The notes under the pieces are model-generated. The model saw nothing but the letters and a program-made list of their open reading frames with translations. It made no database searches and was not told where the DNA came from. Of a DNA stretch of 5,675 nucleotides, positions 5,526 to 5,675 are shown one piece after another. The translations under genes and the position numbers were made by a program. Position 1 is the stretch's first letter. Every line of letters begins with the position of its first letter. The DNA is from Bacteroides sp. CAG:1060 (GTDB lineage Bacteria; Bacteroidota; Bacteroidia; Bacteroidales; UBA932): NCBI GenBank assembly GCA_000432655.1, contig HF986285.1, positions 4,635 through 10,309 on the forward strand. Reading direction: 5' to 3'.

Positions 5526-5675
5526 ATGACAGACAACAACATAGGACTTGACTACAATACGTCAAGAGAAAAAATGGCAATGCCGGAATATGGCCGCAAC
5601 GTATTGAGAATGGTGGAGAGCCTGCGTCTGATTGAAGACAAGGCCAAACGCAGCGAACAGGCACGTGCCATCATC
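5526..5675 (+). CDS. DUF4290 family protein (N-terminal part, 3' end cut by window)
   Basis: The frame is open from the ATG at 5526 to the window end, giving the first 50 residues (start MTDNNIGLDYNTSREKMAMP). The run LDYNTSREKMAMPEYGRNVLRMVE resembles, from memory, the conserved N-terminus of DUF4290 proteins (YNTQRKKLPLPEYGRNIQQMV), which are small soluble proteins of unknown function restricted, as far as I know, to Bacteroidetes. The residues LRLIEDKAKRSEQARAII continue as the predicted charged helix. There is no signal peptide, so it should be cytosolic. In related genomes I recall this family near murA and rimM, which would put them just beyond the window; that is memory, not sequence evidence. 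The start is supported by a well-formed promoter 22 bp upstream; no Shine-Dalgarno sequence is present. Confidence 0.85.
   Translation, partial: MTDNNIGLDYNTSREKMAMPEYGRNVLRMVESLRLIEDKAKRSEQARAII

Overview
The window looks like chromosomal DNA of a member of the order Bacteroidales. The evidence is as follows. There is an FtsX/MacB-type permease of the Bacteroidetes kind, a lipoprotein with a FISUMP (Fibrobacter succinogenes major paralogous) domain, a lipoprotein-anchored ApbE with the AIAQGY motif variant, and the start of a DUF4290 protein, a family I know only from Bacteroidetes. Candidate -7 boxes of the Bacteroidetes primary sigma factor (TAnnTTTG) lie upstream of almost every gene, and no chosen start has a well placed Shine-Dalgarno sequence. 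I cannot name a genus. I see no tRNA, rRNA, CRISPR array, insertion sequence or phage gene.

Layout. Bases 1-413 (+) are the 3' end of an ABC transporter permease. A 16-bp perfect hairpin at 453-496 separates it from a convergent operon on the minus strand, ackA (1100-2314) followed by pduL (515-1087). Divergent from ackA is a short ComEC/Rec2-like membrane protein (2379-3446, +) that has only the membrane competence region. Its stop codon overlaps the 3' end of a convergent gene for a FISUMP lipoprotein (3438-4457, -). Divergent from that gene is apbE (4523-5467, +), and then a partial DUF4290 gene (5526 to the window end, +).

How the genes work together. AckA and PduL form a complete acetyl-CoA / acetyl-phosphate / acetate branch (ATP made from acetyl-CoA during fermentation), with PduL in the place usually held by Pta. 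ApbE would attach FMN covalently to exported subunits of Rnf- or Nqr-type pumps, which are not encoded here. The other genes share no obvious pathway, so this is an ordinary housekeeping and accessory stretch, not a clear new system.

The points most worth a second look are: (a) both divergent intergenic regions have the same compact layout, with two outward-facing promoters that overlap and the -7 boxes 12-13 bp apart, one of them built on an inverted repeat; (b) the ComEC-like protein lacks the metallo-beta-lactamase domain and ends in a convergent gene overlap; (c) acetate is made by a PduL-AckA pair without any sign of a microcompartment; and (d) the promoter spacing predicts very short leaders without Shine-Dalgarno sequences.
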